The notes: generated from the sequence alone by a model not told the origin. Shown: positions 1 to 12,165, counted from the first letter of the stretch. The stretch is 64,000 bases of DNA from Panopea generosa (GCA_029582155.1 CM055898.1:25985245-26049244); one strand, 5' to 3'. Translations and numbers: made by a program.

Positions 1-144
1 TATTTGTAAATTGATGCAGGCAATCTAGGGATGCTTTTCAGAAGATTCGTTGGTTGTATTTTATTTGTTTGTTTTATTTGCTTTCTAGAAAATAATGAAT
101 TTCTATTCATGAATTATACATCAACATGAATCTGGATAGTCAAT

Positions 145-470
145 TTATTTTGACACAGATGTTCATTTTAGTAGGGTACAGATAGTAACCTCATTTTGGT
201 ACAGATGGTATATTCATTTTGATTCATTTTGATACAGATGCTCTATTCAGTTTTATTCATTTTGATACAGATGGTCAATTGATTTTGATTCATCTTGATA
301 CAGATGGTCAATTTTATTTTGATTCATTTTGATACAGATGGTTAATTCATTGCGATGCAGATGGTCAATTCATTTTGATTCGTTTTAATACAGATGGTCA
401 ACTCATTTCTTTTTATTTTGAAACAGATGGTTAAATCATTTTGATTTGTTTGGATACAGATTGCAATTCA
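145..470. repeat. 33-bp minisatellite with 11-bp sub-period
   Basis: The core GATACAGATGGTCAATTCAT recurs about eleven times. Spacing between successive ACAGAT cores is mostly 31-35 bases, with a few at 22-24, so the unit looks like three copies of an 11-base module (ATTCATTTTGA-like) with occasional loss of one module. Copies are imperfect and there is no coding evidence. Confidence 0.75.
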
Positions 471-804
471 TTCCTTTCACTTTACCTGTTTATTCAGATT
501 GAAGTTATGAGTTTTGAGTAGCCTTTCTCTAGAATGTCCGTTAGAATCATTGGGAGTACTGTAGGTAATACTTATTCTTCAAACTGGTGAGTTATTCCCA
601 TTTAGCTTTTTTTATTATGATTTGGCATTTTTAAAAAAATGGTTTTACTTAACCTTTATTGGTACCATTATATTTGATTTTTTTCTTCGTTTTATATTCA
701 AATCGGTAGATGTTTGTTTGGAAAAAAATCAGGTGTTTACATATTTAATTTCACTATGTGCTTCTTTGTTGCACACTTTCTCGTTTCATTAATACCACCC
801 ATTG

Positions 805-827
805 CCCCCCCCCCCCCCCCCCCCCCC
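805..827. repeat. Poly-C homopolymer tract
   Basis: An uninterrupted run of 23 C lies about 80 bases upstream of the decayed endonuclease start of the LINE that follows. The LINE at 55.7 kb also has a poly-C tract between its ORF1 and ORF2, so this tract is probably inherited from that element type. Confidence 0.85.
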
Positions 828-907
828 TTTTTGCCAGGTGAGGTTGCCAAGCTTACATGTACTAATTATACTCTTATTTGAGTCATTTTGTTATAGACAT
901 AAATATT

Positions 908-1640
908 AATGAGTGATATCAAGATCCGATCCCTGAATTGCCGAGGCCCCAATGGCAACCAAAAGAGAGTAGACGTCTTTTAATATTAACAAGATAAAAA
1001 ATGTCGTATTTATTGCTTACAAGACACACATTTTACTGAGTCACATTTTTTTTATTCATGCTCAATGGAAGGGTGACTGCTAAAACTTTAAGTGCAAGGT
1101 GCATAATGAATATCGAGACAAGGAAGGTAATTATGGCGATTTTTATCTTGAGCTTGATCCAAAGATGGATTATTTGAACTATAAAAATATAAATAACAGA
1201 AAAGCAAGAGAAACACTTTAAGACAACATCACAGAAAAACAACTTTTCAACCTTTTCGTGAACTTAATCCTGATACTAAAATATACACATGGAGACGTAG
1301 TAAACCTTTAAAGCAAACTAGACTTGACTTTTACCTGCTAACAGAGAAATTATTACCAAAATGTGAAGATGTGCAATATTCAAACTAGTTATAAGTCTGA
1401 TCATTCTATTATATTTCTAAAACTATGTTTTAATGATCTAAACCCTGGTAAAGATTTATGGAAACATAACAACTCTCTTTTAAATGATATTGAATATATA
1501 AGTACAATAAATAGAAAAATAGAAATAAAACAACAATATTGTCTACCAATCTATAAAAAGGAAAATTTACATGAAATCCCAAATGACGATATACAGTTTG
1601 TTATAGATGACCAATTATTTTTAGAAACATTATAGATAGA
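908..1640 (+). pseudogene. LINE ORF2 endonuclease region, frameshifted
   Basis: The start reads IRSLNCRGPNGNQKRVDVF, matching the opening strand of APE-type LINE endonucleases with the conserved Asn. A degenerate 'LLQDTHFTE' stretch follows, where the catalytic Glu would normally be found as QETH. Then come a TYTWRR/LDFYLL-like stretch near 1285-1345 and a 'KSDHSIIF' stretch near 1393, which corresponds to the SDH motif. These sit in different frames, so several indels have accumulated. The best intact piece runs from 1363 to 1635. This enzyme would nick target DNA for target-primed reverse transcription; it cannot be functional here. Confidence 0.8.
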
Positions 1641-2960
1641 AATACAAGGTCAATCAATTTCACATATAAAAAACTAAGAGATAAAACAGAAGAACAAATT
1701 ATTAAAAGAAATGACAAAATTGAAAAATCACTTAATGAAGAAAATATAGAGGAATTTAACATTTTAAAAAATGAATTGAATATTCTACGGAATAAAAAAC
1801 TTAAAAGGTTATATGATAAGATCAAAAGCAAAATGGGTTGAAGAAGGTGAAAAACCATCCAATTTCTTTTGTAATTTAGAAAAAAATTACTATGTCAGCA
1901 AAATAATACCAAAAATAGAAAACGACAATGGTGATATAGTAGAAAACCAGACTGATATTTTAAATGAAACCAAATGTTTTTATAAAATCTATATTCCTGT
2001 ACTGAAAACGAACAGATATATGTTGATCTGGAAAAAGAAATAAACGAGTTGATGTGCCAAAATTATCTTACAATGGTTCACAAAATTTGAAAGAAACATT
2101 ACTTATTCAGATGCATTAAAATCTTTACTTTCAATGTCAAATGACAAAAGTTTAGGCAGTGACGGATTTTCTAGTATTTTTTATAAAATGTTTTGGAAAA
2201 AGGTAAAACACTTGTCAGATCCATCAATTTTGGGCTTAAAAAAGGAACACTATCCGTAACTCAGCGACAAGGTATTATTACATGCATACCCAAAGAAAAT
2301 AAGTCACACAGTGTTTTAAAAACTGGAGACCAATAACGTTATTAAATATTGTATACAAGATAGGCTCAGGCTCCATAGCAAACATAATAAGAACAATGTT
2401 GAATAAACTTATAAGTGAAGAACAGACAGGATTTATCAAGGGTAGGTATATAGGTGATAACGCAAGACTTTTACATGTCACATCTCTCTGAAGAATAAAA
2501 CATTCCAGGATTACTACTTTTTACAGATTTTGAGAAGCCTTTGACACTCTCTCGTGGTCTTTCATCAAAAATATTTTTTTAAATTTGGGGATTCAATTCA
2601 AAACTGGATCATACTTTTTTATAATAGTATTCAGTCATCAGTTATTCAATATGGCTTTTTATCCGAGTTCTTCAGTGTAGGGCGCGGCTGCCGTCAGAGA
2701 GATCCCCTGTCACCATACCATTTGTGTAGTGAAATTGTAGTAAATAATTAGAATAAAAAATAAAAATATAAAGGGAATTAACATAAGTAATAAAGAGTAT
2801 AAGTTATCTCAGTTTGCAGATGATACCTCAATCTTACTAGATGGATCAGACACTTCAATTAATGAATCTCTCTGCAAACTACACTACTTTTAATAAATCT
2901 ATGGACTTAAAATCAATTTTGACAAGACACAAGTTATATGGATTGGATCAAAGAAATGCA
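1641..2960 (+). pseudogene. LINE ORF2 linker and reverse transcriptase, frameshifted
   Basis: An open piece at 1813-2043 carries the L1/Tx1 signature for RT entry (EEGEKPSNFFCNLEK). From about 2096 the RT fingers follow (NDKSLGSDGFSS, then NWRPITLLNIVYKI, then EEQTGFIKGRYIGDN). Motif A is degraded to FTDFEKPFDTLSW. A 'VGRGCRQRDPLSPY' stretch near 2680 corresponds to the usual RQGCPLSP box. The catalytic YADD box is FADD at 2813-2824. The pieces fall in at least three frames. Everything essential is recognisable, so the insertion was probably full-length for ORF2. Confidence 0.85.
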
Positions 2961-4440
2961 GCTACAAAAACTAATTAAGATTGCTAGGCATTACATTTAG
3001 CACTGATTTAGATAGAATGATATAACTATATTTTAAGGAAAAACTGAAAAAAATCAAAAAGTCTGTGCAATATTGGAACAGAAGTTTTCTTACCCCAATT
3101 GGGAAAATCACAATCATTAAAAATTTATTATTACCATCCTTAAACCGTATTTTTATTTCTCTTCCAAACCCGCCATACAAAGAAAAAAAATGTAGTTGTC
3201 ACAAAATATTATTCAGAAGGAGAATTGAAAATGATTACATGTAATTTAAAAGCTTTCATAGCAAGCCTAAAGAATACTTGGATAAGGCGACTTATAAATT
3301 CTGATGAAATGTGGGAGTATTTAACAAATTCTTTTCTTGATATAGATAAAATATTATCTTGTGGTAAACATTACCTTGAAAAGCTATTTAATTCCATTAA
3401 AATTGAATTCTGGAAAAGCATATATGAATTTTTTGAGATTCTAACAAAGTTGATACATATGAAAAATTCCTCAAGATACCATTTTTTAACAATCCGAATC
3501 TATCAATTGGAAAGCAAAGTTTTGTCCCTTAAAATTTGGTATAACAAAGGAGTCCGATATATAAAAATAGTATTATTAATGAAAATGGACCTTTATTTAC
3601 TAAGGAAGAGTTTGAAAAAAAAAACACAAACCTTAGAATTAACTATTTGCATTTTCATGGCATATAGCAATCAATAAAACATTTAAAAATTTAAATAGAA
3701 TTGAACATGATAATACAAAAGAACCGGCTCCTTTTATTCCATCTCATATCTACCAAGTGTTACAGAACAAGTCGGGAACTAAACCGATTTACGACATTCT
3801 GAATAAAAACAATGATAGACCAAGTGGTCAAAGTCGATGGAATGAAATAAATAATATAAATGACAATGACTGGAATATATACTACAATAATCCTTTCAAA
3901 ATAACTAAAGATACCCATCTTCAATGGTTGCAATATTGACGTCTATACAAGATCCTCCCAACAAATAGATACTTAACTTTAATCAATATCAAATCTGATG
4001 AAAAATGTACTTTTTGTCATATACACACAGAAATACAACATTAGTTTTGGCAATATAATCATATAAGAACATTGTTTTCAGATATAAGTAAATATCTCGA
4101 GCAAAGACACGTCCAATTTGCTTTAATGAAATCAAATTACTTTTTGGAAATAAATCAAACAGCCAAATGCATTAGCAGAAAATATCCTACTTCTCGCCAT
4201 AAAGAGATATATTTACTCAAGCAGATGTCTGAATAACAAAATTTCATTTCATGGGCAAATAGGAAATATGAGAGCATTGTATGAGGTAAACAAGTGGATA
4301 AACATTAAGAATGGTAGGTTTGATAAATTTAGTGAAGATTGGGGTATTATACAAACACTTATTTCATCATCATTTAAATTGTGTACAAATGAATCCACAC
4401 AAATAGTTTGAAATGTACATGATCTATGTTAAAACAATGT
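2961..4440 (+). pseudogene. LINE ORF2 C-terminal region, frameshifted
   Basis: Open pieces at 3225-3677 and 3757-3939 match the post-RT part of L1/Tx1 ORF2. They include SLKNTWIRRLINSDEMW, then a stretch near 3950 reading TNRYLTLINIKSDEKCTFCH. The latter holds the CxxC-H half of the C-terminal Cys-His motif found in L1-type ORF2 proteins. The remainder to about 4410 is open only in short runs. No frame is intact over its length. Confidence 0.75.
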
Positions 4441-4466
4441 GTAACCTCACATGGCAAACTCACCAA

Positions 4467-4490
4467 CCCCCCCCCCCCCCCCCCTCCCCC
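4467..4490. repeat. Poly-C tract after LINE ORF2
   Basis: Eighteen C, one T, then five C, followed by a short ACACAC stretch. It lies in the 3' untranslated part of the LINE relic, about 60 bases after the last recognisable coding sequence. Confidence 0.8.
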
Positions 4491-4705
4491 TTCCACACAC
4501 ACATTTTTTTCTGCATCCCGTCATTTAAAATATACACAAATTAATATATTGCCTAAAATAGACAAAAAATATATTTTAATGTTTTTTTTTCAATAATGTC
4601 ACATAATAGAAGAAATACTATATACATACTCAGAATGAATGGTTGAATGAGAGAGCAACTAAATTAATAATAATTTATTACTTCATAATTGCTTGCTTTT
4701 TGTAC

Positions 4706-4744
4706 GGTGTGAAGGAGGGTGGTCCTCTCCTACGTCTTCACACC
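4706..4744 (+). other. Stem-loop in LINE 3' region
   Basis: GGTGTGAAG at 4706-4714 pairs perfectly with CTTCACACC at 4736-4744. Inside the loop GGAG can pair with CTCC. LINEs of several clades use a 3' hairpin as the template recognition site for their RT; assigning that role here is inference from its position before the presumed 3' end. Confidence 0.55.
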
Positions 4745-4799
4745 TATAACTGGGAGAATAAACGAACCATCCAATGGTTTTTAAAAAAATCAAAAACAT

Positions 4800-5424
4800 A
4801 AAAATTAAATGTATTTATTATAGGTTTAAAGCCAATGAATACATCATATACGTGTAAAGGTGAATCCAGTGTATAGAGAGAGCATGTCACCTCGTGCGAT
4901 ACACTCAGTGTGTAAAAGATTCGTGTGTATGCATTCTCAATTAAAATTATTGCATTTGCCGAATAGTTACGTTGTTAACACAAATATTCATTAAACCTCA
5001 AACTCCCACCACAAAAGGTCAAGGTCCAGGTAGATAATAAAAAAGACAGAAAGAAAAGAAAGAAAAAAATATCAAGTGTTTGTGGTACCTTACAATTCAT
5101 ACATTTAAACGAGATTGGTTTTCTATTTTTAAAGTAATTGTATATGTATTTAGATTCAGATGTTATGTCACGTGTTTTAACATTTTAATAAGGTTATATT
5201 TAGTTTGTATAATGACAGATAGCTCTTGTATGAGGGAAAAAATCCGTGATAACAGCAATTACAGATCGTAATATGAAAGGATGGTATATATTACAGATGG
5301 CTGTGTGATTGTTATTGTAGATAATATACTTTCTGTTTTTATTCCCTGAATTAACTTCAAAAACAAAAAAAGAAAGGATTTATTTTCGTTTGAGAAAATT
5401 GAATTAGGAAACATTTCTATACAT
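4800..5424. other. AT-rich spacer, no gene seen
   Basis: No coding, RNA or repeat signal could be supported. The last 50 bases (GATTTATTTTCGTTTGAG followed by a GAAACATTT-like string) recur at 28205-28245, just before the A3 block, so they probably belong to the left flank of the duplicated segment. Confidence 0.5.
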
Positions 5425-5427
5425 AAT

Positions 5428-7690
5428 GGGTGTTGCATAGGGCTTTTTCGAGAGAAGAATATAGTTTAATCCGGTACTAGGTGTCGTTATGGGTGTTGCA
5501 TAGGGCTTTTTCGAGAGAAGAATATAGTTTAATCCGGTACTAGAGGGCGTAAGGGTGTTGCATAGGGGTTATTCGAGAACAGAATATAGTTAAATTTGGT
5601 ACAAGGGGACGTAAGTGTGTTGCATAGGGGTTATTCGAGAACAGAATATAGTTAAATTTGGTACTAGGGGACGTAAGTATTTTGCATGGGTGTTATTCGA
5701 GAGCAGAATATAGTTTAATCCGGTACTAGGCGACGTAAGTGTGTTGCATAGGGGTTATACGAGAACGGAGTATAGTTTAATCCTGTACAAGGGGACGGAA
5801 GGGGTGTAACATAGGGGTTATTCCAAAGCAGAATATAGTTAAATCCTGTACTAGGGGACGGTAGGGGTGTTGTATAGGGGTTATTCGAAAGCAATATATA
5901 GTTTAATCCGATACTAAGGGACGATAGGGGTGTTGCATAGATGTTATTCGAGAGCAGAATATAGTTTATTCCGGTACTTGGGGACGTTAGGGGTGTTGCA
6001 TAGGGGTTATTCGAAAGCAGAATATAGTTTAATCCGGTTCTAGGGGACGTAAGGGGTGTTGCATAGGGGTTGTTCGAAAGCAGAATATATAGTTTTGTCC
6101 GGTACTAGGGGGCGTTAGGGGTGTTGCATAAGGGTTATTCGAGAGCAGAATTTAGTTAAATCCTGCACTAGGGGACATAAGGGGTGTTGTATAGGGCTTA
6201 CTCGAGAGCAGAATATAGTTTAATCCGGTACTATTTGACGGAAAGGATGTTGTATAGGGTTATTCTAAAACAGATTATAGTTAAATCCGGTACTAGGGGA
6301 TGTAAGTGGTGTTGCAAAGGGCTTATTCGAGAGCAGAATATAATTTAAACCTGTACTAGGGGACGTAAGAGGTGTTGCATAGAGGTTATTCGAGAGCAGA
6401 ATATAGTTTATTCCGGTACTTGGGGACGTTAGGGGTGTTGCATAGGGGTTATTCGAAAGCAGAATATAGTTTAATCCGGTTCTAGGGGACGTAAGGGGTG
6501 TTGCATAGGGGTTGTTTGAAAGCAGAATATAGTTTTGTCCGGTACTAGGGGGCGTTAGGGGTGTTGCATAAGGGTTTATTCGAGAGCAGAATTTAGCTAA
6601 ATCCTGCACTAGGGGACATAAGGGGTGTTGTATAGGGCTTACTCGAGAGCAGAATATAGTTTAATCCGGTACTATTTGACGTAAAGGATGTTGTATAGGG
6701 TTATTCTAAAACAGATTATAGTTAAATCCGGTACTAGGGGATGTAAGGGGTGTTGCAAAGGGCTTATTCGAGAGCAGAATATAATTTAAACCTGTACTAG
6801 GGGACGTAAGAGGTGTTGCATAGAGGTTATTCGAGAGCAGAATATAGTTTAATCCGGTACTAGGGGACGTAAGGGATGTTGCATAGGGGTTATTCGAGAG
6901 CAGAATATAGTTAAATTTGGTACTAGGGGACGTAAGTGGTGTTGCATAGGTATTATTCGAGAGAAGAATATCGTTTTTTCCGGTACTATAGGGCGTAAGG
7001 GGTGTGGCATAGTGGTTATTTGAGAGCAGAATATAGTTTGATCCGGAACTTGTGGTCATAAAGGTTGTTGCATAGTGGTTATTCGAGAGCAGACAACAGT
7101 TTAATCCAGTACTATGGGACGTAAGGGGTGTTGCATAAGGCATATTCGAGAGCAGAATATAATTTAATCCGGTACTAGAGGACGTAAGAGGTGTTGCATA
7201 GGGGTTATTCGAGAGCAAAATATAGTTTAATCTGGTATAAAGGAATGTAAGGGGTGTTGCATAAGGTTAATTGAGAGCAGAATATAGTTTAATCCGGTAC
7301 CAGTGGGCGTTAGGAGTGTTGCATAGGGGTAATTCGAAAAAAATATAATTGTAGTTTAATCCGGTACTAGGGGACGTGAGGGGTTGCATAGAGGTTATTC
7401 GAGAGCAGAATATAGTTTAAATTTGTATTAGGGGACGTGAATAGTTGCATAGAGGTTATTCGAGGGCAGAATATACTTTTATCTGGTACTAGGGGACGTT
7501 AGGGGTGTTGGTTAGGGGTTATTCGAGATCAGAATATACGTGAAGTTTAATCCGGTACTAGGTGACGTGAGGGATGTTGCATAGAGGTTGTTCGAGAGCA
7601 GAATATAGTTTAATCGGGTAGTAGGGGACGTGAGAGGTGTTGCGTAGGGGTCATTCGAAAACAGAATATAGGTTAATCCGGTAATAAATG
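5428..7690. repeat. 63-bp tandem array, about 36 units
   Basis: The unit is roughly GGGTGTTGCATAGGGGTTAT, then TCGAGAGCAGAATATAG, then TTTAATCCGGTACTAGGG-GACGTAA; most copies are 62-64 bases long. Because 63 is divisible by three, the minus strand stays open over long stretches (6265-6609 and 6706-7218) and reads as repeats of NPYATPLTSPSTGLNYILLSN. There is no start context, composition or flanking exon to support a protein. Units differ by several substitutions, and divergence grows toward the right end. Confidence 0.95.
5943..6826. repeat. Higher-order duplication of seven 63-bp units
   Basis: The seven-unit stretch beginning at 5943 repeats from 6385 with an offset of 442 bases (7 x 63 = 441, plus small indels). 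Unit-specific variants, such as 'TTCCGGTACTTGGGG', 'CCTGCACTAGGGGACATAA' and 'ACTATTTGACG', occur in the same order in both copies. This shows a block duplication by unequal exchange rather than single-unit slippage. Confidence 0.85.
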
Positions 7691-7691
7691 G

Positions 7692-8290
7692 TGTTAGGGG
7701 TATTGCATATCTTATAACATCCTTTTAAATATGTTCAATAAAAATGAATCTGCTGTTTACTTCATTAGATCATATTCTAATCTTTGCTTTCAATGGATCC
7801 TTAAACTGGACATTATTTCATATAAATCAAATGCGTTATCATTGTGTTTGATAAATTTAAGTGAATATTTACTTCCTCACAGATCTGCCAAGTCTGGGGA
7901 CAGTTATTAATATTTTATACGTTTAATGTTGTATATGGATGTCTCTTAAAGTAATATGGATTTAGTTTTCAAAAATATCTGTCATTGCATCAACAGGCTG
8001 GGAAACGTTCTTTTACCATTGTGTGTGGCATCAAATAAATTATCTAATCCAAATTTTTAGTTAAAAATCAATTGTTACACCTAGAAACTTGAAATGACTA
8101 TTTCGTTATCATTTCTATCCAATTCTAAACTAATATTTCCTGTCTTAGTTTAAGTTTTAATTACCTGAAACAAAGATTTGTCCAGATTGCGTGAATTGAT
8201 AATGAAAAAGTTATGACGATATAATTTTAATAGAAAATGGCACAGAAAATATTATCTTAATGCCAGTTGTGTTCCTTTCTTGATCAAATG
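7692..8290 (-). pseudogene. Antisense LINE RT C-terminal remnant
   Basis: On the minus strand the sequence gives ISLELDRNDNEIV, then HFKFLGVTI, and further on NNCPQTWQICEE. These match the conserved 'KFLGVTID' and 'FNYCPLVWHFC' stretches of the RT thumb and C-terminus of jockey/CR1-like LINEs. Several frameshifts separate them. The 3' end of this remnant abuts the 63-bp array directly. A paralogous copy lies at 28900-29470. Confidence 0.6.
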
Positions 8291-8299
8291 TAAGAATGT

Positions 8300-9860
8300 T
8301 GGATAATTAATGTAAATAATTGTGTTTGTGTTGTTTTACAGCAATCCATGTGGGTAATTAAATTTCATTGCGTGCAATACATACTAACAAGGCATCACAT
8401 GACTGAAGATGTATCACGTAATCATTTGTCAGCCATATTGATACATTTGTTTACTGCACAGAAAGGCTAGATACTCATTTTAAAGGCCCACTGCCACACC
8501 TTCATCCTTCCAATGTATTTTTTACATTCCATTGGATTGCTATTTTTTAAAGTTTCAGGAATGTCAACCTGTTTGAATCATGCTTGCTGTTTGTATCGTT
8601 GGGTTATTTCCAATTTCAAATGCAAAAACCAACGACTTTTAATGTAACATTTGCTTTTTATATATTTTCGTTATGCTTTGTTATTTGCTTGATTTATCTT
8701 TAATATTGTTTGGCAGAAATTTGTCAACCTTTTTCAATAGGAACAGTCTATTGAATAGTTGAAAAGATGTTAGTGACCTACTTGTTAAATGGTCAGCATA
8801 CTTTTGTATTGATCCGGTATCAGATGTCATTTGGTTGTCTATTGCATAATGTTCAGTGTGACATTCACATATTACATTATACATTATAATGAGTTGTTTT
8901 TAATGATTATAATGTTGCGTCATTCTATAAAAAAATAAATAACATATTCGCATATACTTGAGTTGTGCATTTTTTAATTCCTATATCGTAACAAGCTTCA
9001 ATGATGTAGCGCGGTGATTATTTCTATCCAATTATTATTCAAGCTGACACAAAGGCATTATTCTGAATTTTAGTTGTGGTTTTATGTAAAGCATTTATGT
9101 TTTGTTAATAATTAGGATTTTGTGTATGTATTTGTGTGTGCTAGGTATATATTTCCACACTGCCTTAACTGGATATTAAGTTCCGTTTATAGTTTTAATG
9201 AATATGTATTGTCTAAGCTATGTCAAATTACCAGAGAGAAATGAACAATATAAATACACCATAAAGCTGATTATCAAAACAACAGTATTTTATTTAATTC
9301 ATTGTAAACAAGTTTTACAAAGTATACAATCTTGATATATACCTGATTAAAATCAGTATAAAATAATGTCGTTCAAATTCTGTTCAATGTCTAAGGTATG
9401 TTTGCATTTTATTTTCTGAACTGAGGACAAATTGTTATTAGTGAAATTAGATAAATGAAATAGTAAGCTTTCTTTTTCTTTAAGATATTATATAAGGTCG
9501 TTTTTAAGAACATTTAAAAGACGTTTTAGAAAATAAAAAACTAACTCCATTAAAACTTACTAAGACATTGTTACTATATCATTAAATACTATTATATTTG
9601 TAGAATAATTGTCACTGAAAAGTTAATTTAAATTTACTTCTTACAAAATTAGTTCCGCTTTTAACATGCACTTTGTCCACACTTAAATTATTTTTCTCAT
9701 ATGACGTCACATTTTACATACAATGAAGCAAATATCGGATAGTACAATGTTTATCTTTGCATTCTTAGGCCTATGCTATATCATATTCGTTTCACGGTGT
9801 AGGATGTTAGTTTTGACAATGCAGTGTTGTTTTGTAGAAGGTTGTTGTTGTTTTTCTTCA
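8300..9860. other. AT-rich part of A1, no gene seen
   Basis: The stretch holds short open frames on both strands, including 67 codons at 8681-8884 on the minus strand, but none shows a domain or splice context. Parts are paralogous to 29470-30270. Confidence 0.5.
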
Positions 9861-9870
9861 TCTTCTTTAT

Positions 9871-10152
9871 GGTGTTTAGCGTCGCTTTCAACAGTTTTCG
9901 GTCATATCGCAACGGTGGTTACTTGAGACAGTATTCTGAGCGCTACCACACTGGAATATCATGCCTCAGACACATGGTATGACCCAGTCACATTATATTG
10001 ACACAGGGCCGACCATACCTATAATTTCAAACGCTGAGCGTCAAGTTTGGAAGCTTCTAGTACGAATTTTCAAATCATTGATATGACCCGGCCGGGGGTC
10101 GAACCCACCACCTTCGGTATGCACAAGCTCTACCACTAGACCACGCTGCAGT
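9871..10152 (-). mobile_element. tRNA-derived SINE, family 1
   Basis: Read on the minus strand, the 5' end (10149 downward) is tRNA-like. It has an A-box TGGTCTAGTGG and a B-box GGGTTCGACCCC. A body follows containing TGTGACTGGGTCATACC and TCCAGTGTGGTAGCGCTCAG. It ends near 9871 with GAAAGCGACGCTAAACACC. Related copies are at 30278-30521 and 44963-45246; the third is outside the duplicated blocks, which shows that this is a dispersed family. Confidence 0.8.
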
Positions 10153-10159
10153 CGTTTTG

Positions 10160-12045
10160 TAGTAGAAAATAGGTTTAGTATACATATTTTAAATACTAAA
10201 ACCAACGTTAAAGACTTCAAACATATTAAAACAATTAGTCTGGCAGTAAGGTTATTATTGATTGTCCGAATAATTACACAGAAATGTGTGTTCGAGGTAT
10301 ATCCGATATGAATCAATAGAAGTTCCATGCATAATAAATAGTTTGATTTGGTCATTATTTTAAACAGAACAGTTTGCAATGTTAACAATAATATCAAACA
10401 CATACATAAAATGTGGTGTGTGCTTTCTAAAACAAATGACATTCATAAAATTATGATGCTTTGTTAGTATTAAACATGTGTTTGTGAAGAAAAAAATATG
10501 AATGTTAATGGGAGACTTAATTTGTTATGTGTTATTGAGTCTGGTCTTTCCGAAAAAATATCAGAAATCTTCATTCGTGTTAAGCGACTGTAATAACATG
10601 TGATAAAAGGATCCTTACAATCAAAGAACGAGTCAAAGAACGCCTCCAAGAATTGACACGTTTTGAGCTCGAGTTTATAAGAAAAGGAAAGCTATTGTTC
10701 TCGCCATGGCGTTTTTTTTTAAATAGTTAAAACGGTTTACAAAATAATCAAATATTAAAAACATATATCTGATTACGTTGACTTAGTCCTTTGTTTACTT
10801 TTGATATTAGTTTAGTGTAATATCACTTCCGAATCACCGCTCGGTGTTTTTCGTACAACTCGGCTCTCGTACGTAAACTGTCGAGCTACTTTCCGATTTG
10901 ACTGAACAGATATGTCATGGTTAAATGACGTTTTTTGAGACGTTATGTCATATGATAACTGACGGAAACTAATATGCGCGATTTTGTCTTGTTCCTTATA
11001 GAAATTATCTGAAAAAGAAATGGTTAATTTACCATTGTTTGAGTTATGTGATAAAAAAGAATCTTACATTCGTGCTCACTTCTTATTGAATTTATATATT
11101 TTACCAAATCGATTAATAAATTCAATATTATATGAGCACTCATGAAATATCTTCTATTTACAATCAACAACTAAATGAAAAACTTAATGCTAATACCAAC
11201 ATAAAAATGAACCATTGAAATATGCAACAATTAATATGGGCGAAACTCTTTCTTAAAATTATTTATTCTGAGAATGCCTCGTTACACAATAGTTTTGGTC
11301 AAATTTAAACACGTTTTTATTAATATAAACTTTCCCGTAGAACTCGATTTAAAAATTATTACATTCGGTAATCTTTTTAAACACAAAAAAACATGTTTTT
11401 AACTTCATTTATTATTTATATACTACAGACTGTCAGCGGAGTCTCTTTCTTTTCTTCTATTGAACTAATACTCTCTTTTTTATTTGAAATATTCTGAATA
11501 AACCATTATTTCTTTTATCAATTTTTCCACATTTTGCCAAATCGAAATTATTACGGAACAAAATGATAAAATCCATATTATATGTAAAATAACTGTTATG
11601 GAAGCAGATTTACACAAGCTTCTAAAGCTTTTTTTCTGTATCCTTTCCACACATTTCGTTAAACATATGACTTTATGCTTTATTGTTAAATGTATGCTTA
11701 ATATATGTACTTATGTGAATAAAGTATTGCTTAAACTAAAGACACTTGATAGTCGTATGATCCTTGGATATTCTAATCAGATTCCTGCTTCCTCATATAA
11801 TTGAATTTAATTTTGTTTTATGCTAAGACACAAACTTTAAAATAGGATCGGCCGCAATGAGGTAATGGATATAATTGATATCATACGATACTCTATTTAT
11901 AAATCCACGGCCAAATGACATTGACTATTCCATGAAATACCCAGTGACACATCCCCAGGAAGTAAAGTAATTAGTAAATAACACATTAGATATACCCCGC
12001 GTTATCAATATTGATCATGTGTATATTCTTCTGTCAATTGTATCA
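10160..12045. other. Non-coding part of A1
   Basis: AT-rich DNA paralogous to 30530-31740 and 33630-34205. Parts also match A2 (14820-15250 matches 10790-11200). No coding exon is supported; the 68-codon frame at 11598-11804 is not preserved as a protein in A3. Confidence 0.5.
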
Positions 12046-12049
12046 TTTA

Positions 12050-12165
12050 GTTTAAACGAAAACAAAGTATGTTTGCTCAAGGACACAATACTTAGCCGTG
12101 GGGGAGGATCGAACCCATACTTTCAGATCATGGGTACGATGCTCTGCTACGTGACCAGTGTATAA
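12050..12165 (-). mobile_element. tRNA-derived SINE, family 2, internally deleted
   Basis: On the minus strand an A-box-like CTGGTCACGTAGCAGAGC is followed by a B-box GGGTTCGATCC, then CACGGCTAAGTATTGTG and CTTGAGCAAACATAC. Compared with the A3 copy at 34210-34425, about 120 bases of the body are missing. Other copies are at 17150-17312 and 36583-36765. Confidence 0.7.

Larger units (their letters stand above)
900..4800 (+). mobile_element. Tx1/L1-like LINE relic, 5'-truncated
   Basis: Translated in three frames, the segment gives, in order, an APE-type endonuclease, the linker signature WVEEGEKPSNFFCNLEK that is typical of the L1/Tx1 group, an RT with a FADD box, and a C-terminal Cys-His region. 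ORF1 is not visible. There are many frameshifts and stops, so the copy is dead. The 3' end is placed near 4800, after a stem-loop and an AATAAA-like sequence. It is the same broad type as the LINE at 55.7 kb but clearly a different, older copy. No target-site duplication was found. Confidence 0.85.

Noticed and set aside
6265-7218. Two long minus-strand frames with a 21-residue repeat (NPYATPLTSPSTGLNYILLSN) as a repetitive protein gene
   Set aside because: They arise because the DNA unit is 63 bases. Units with indels break the frame, there is no start context or flanking exon, and the A3 paralogue has only one unit.
10081-10149. Functional tRNA gene on the minus strand
   Set aside because: A- and B-boxes are good but the sequence continues into a SINE body and the arms do not form a clean cloverleaf.
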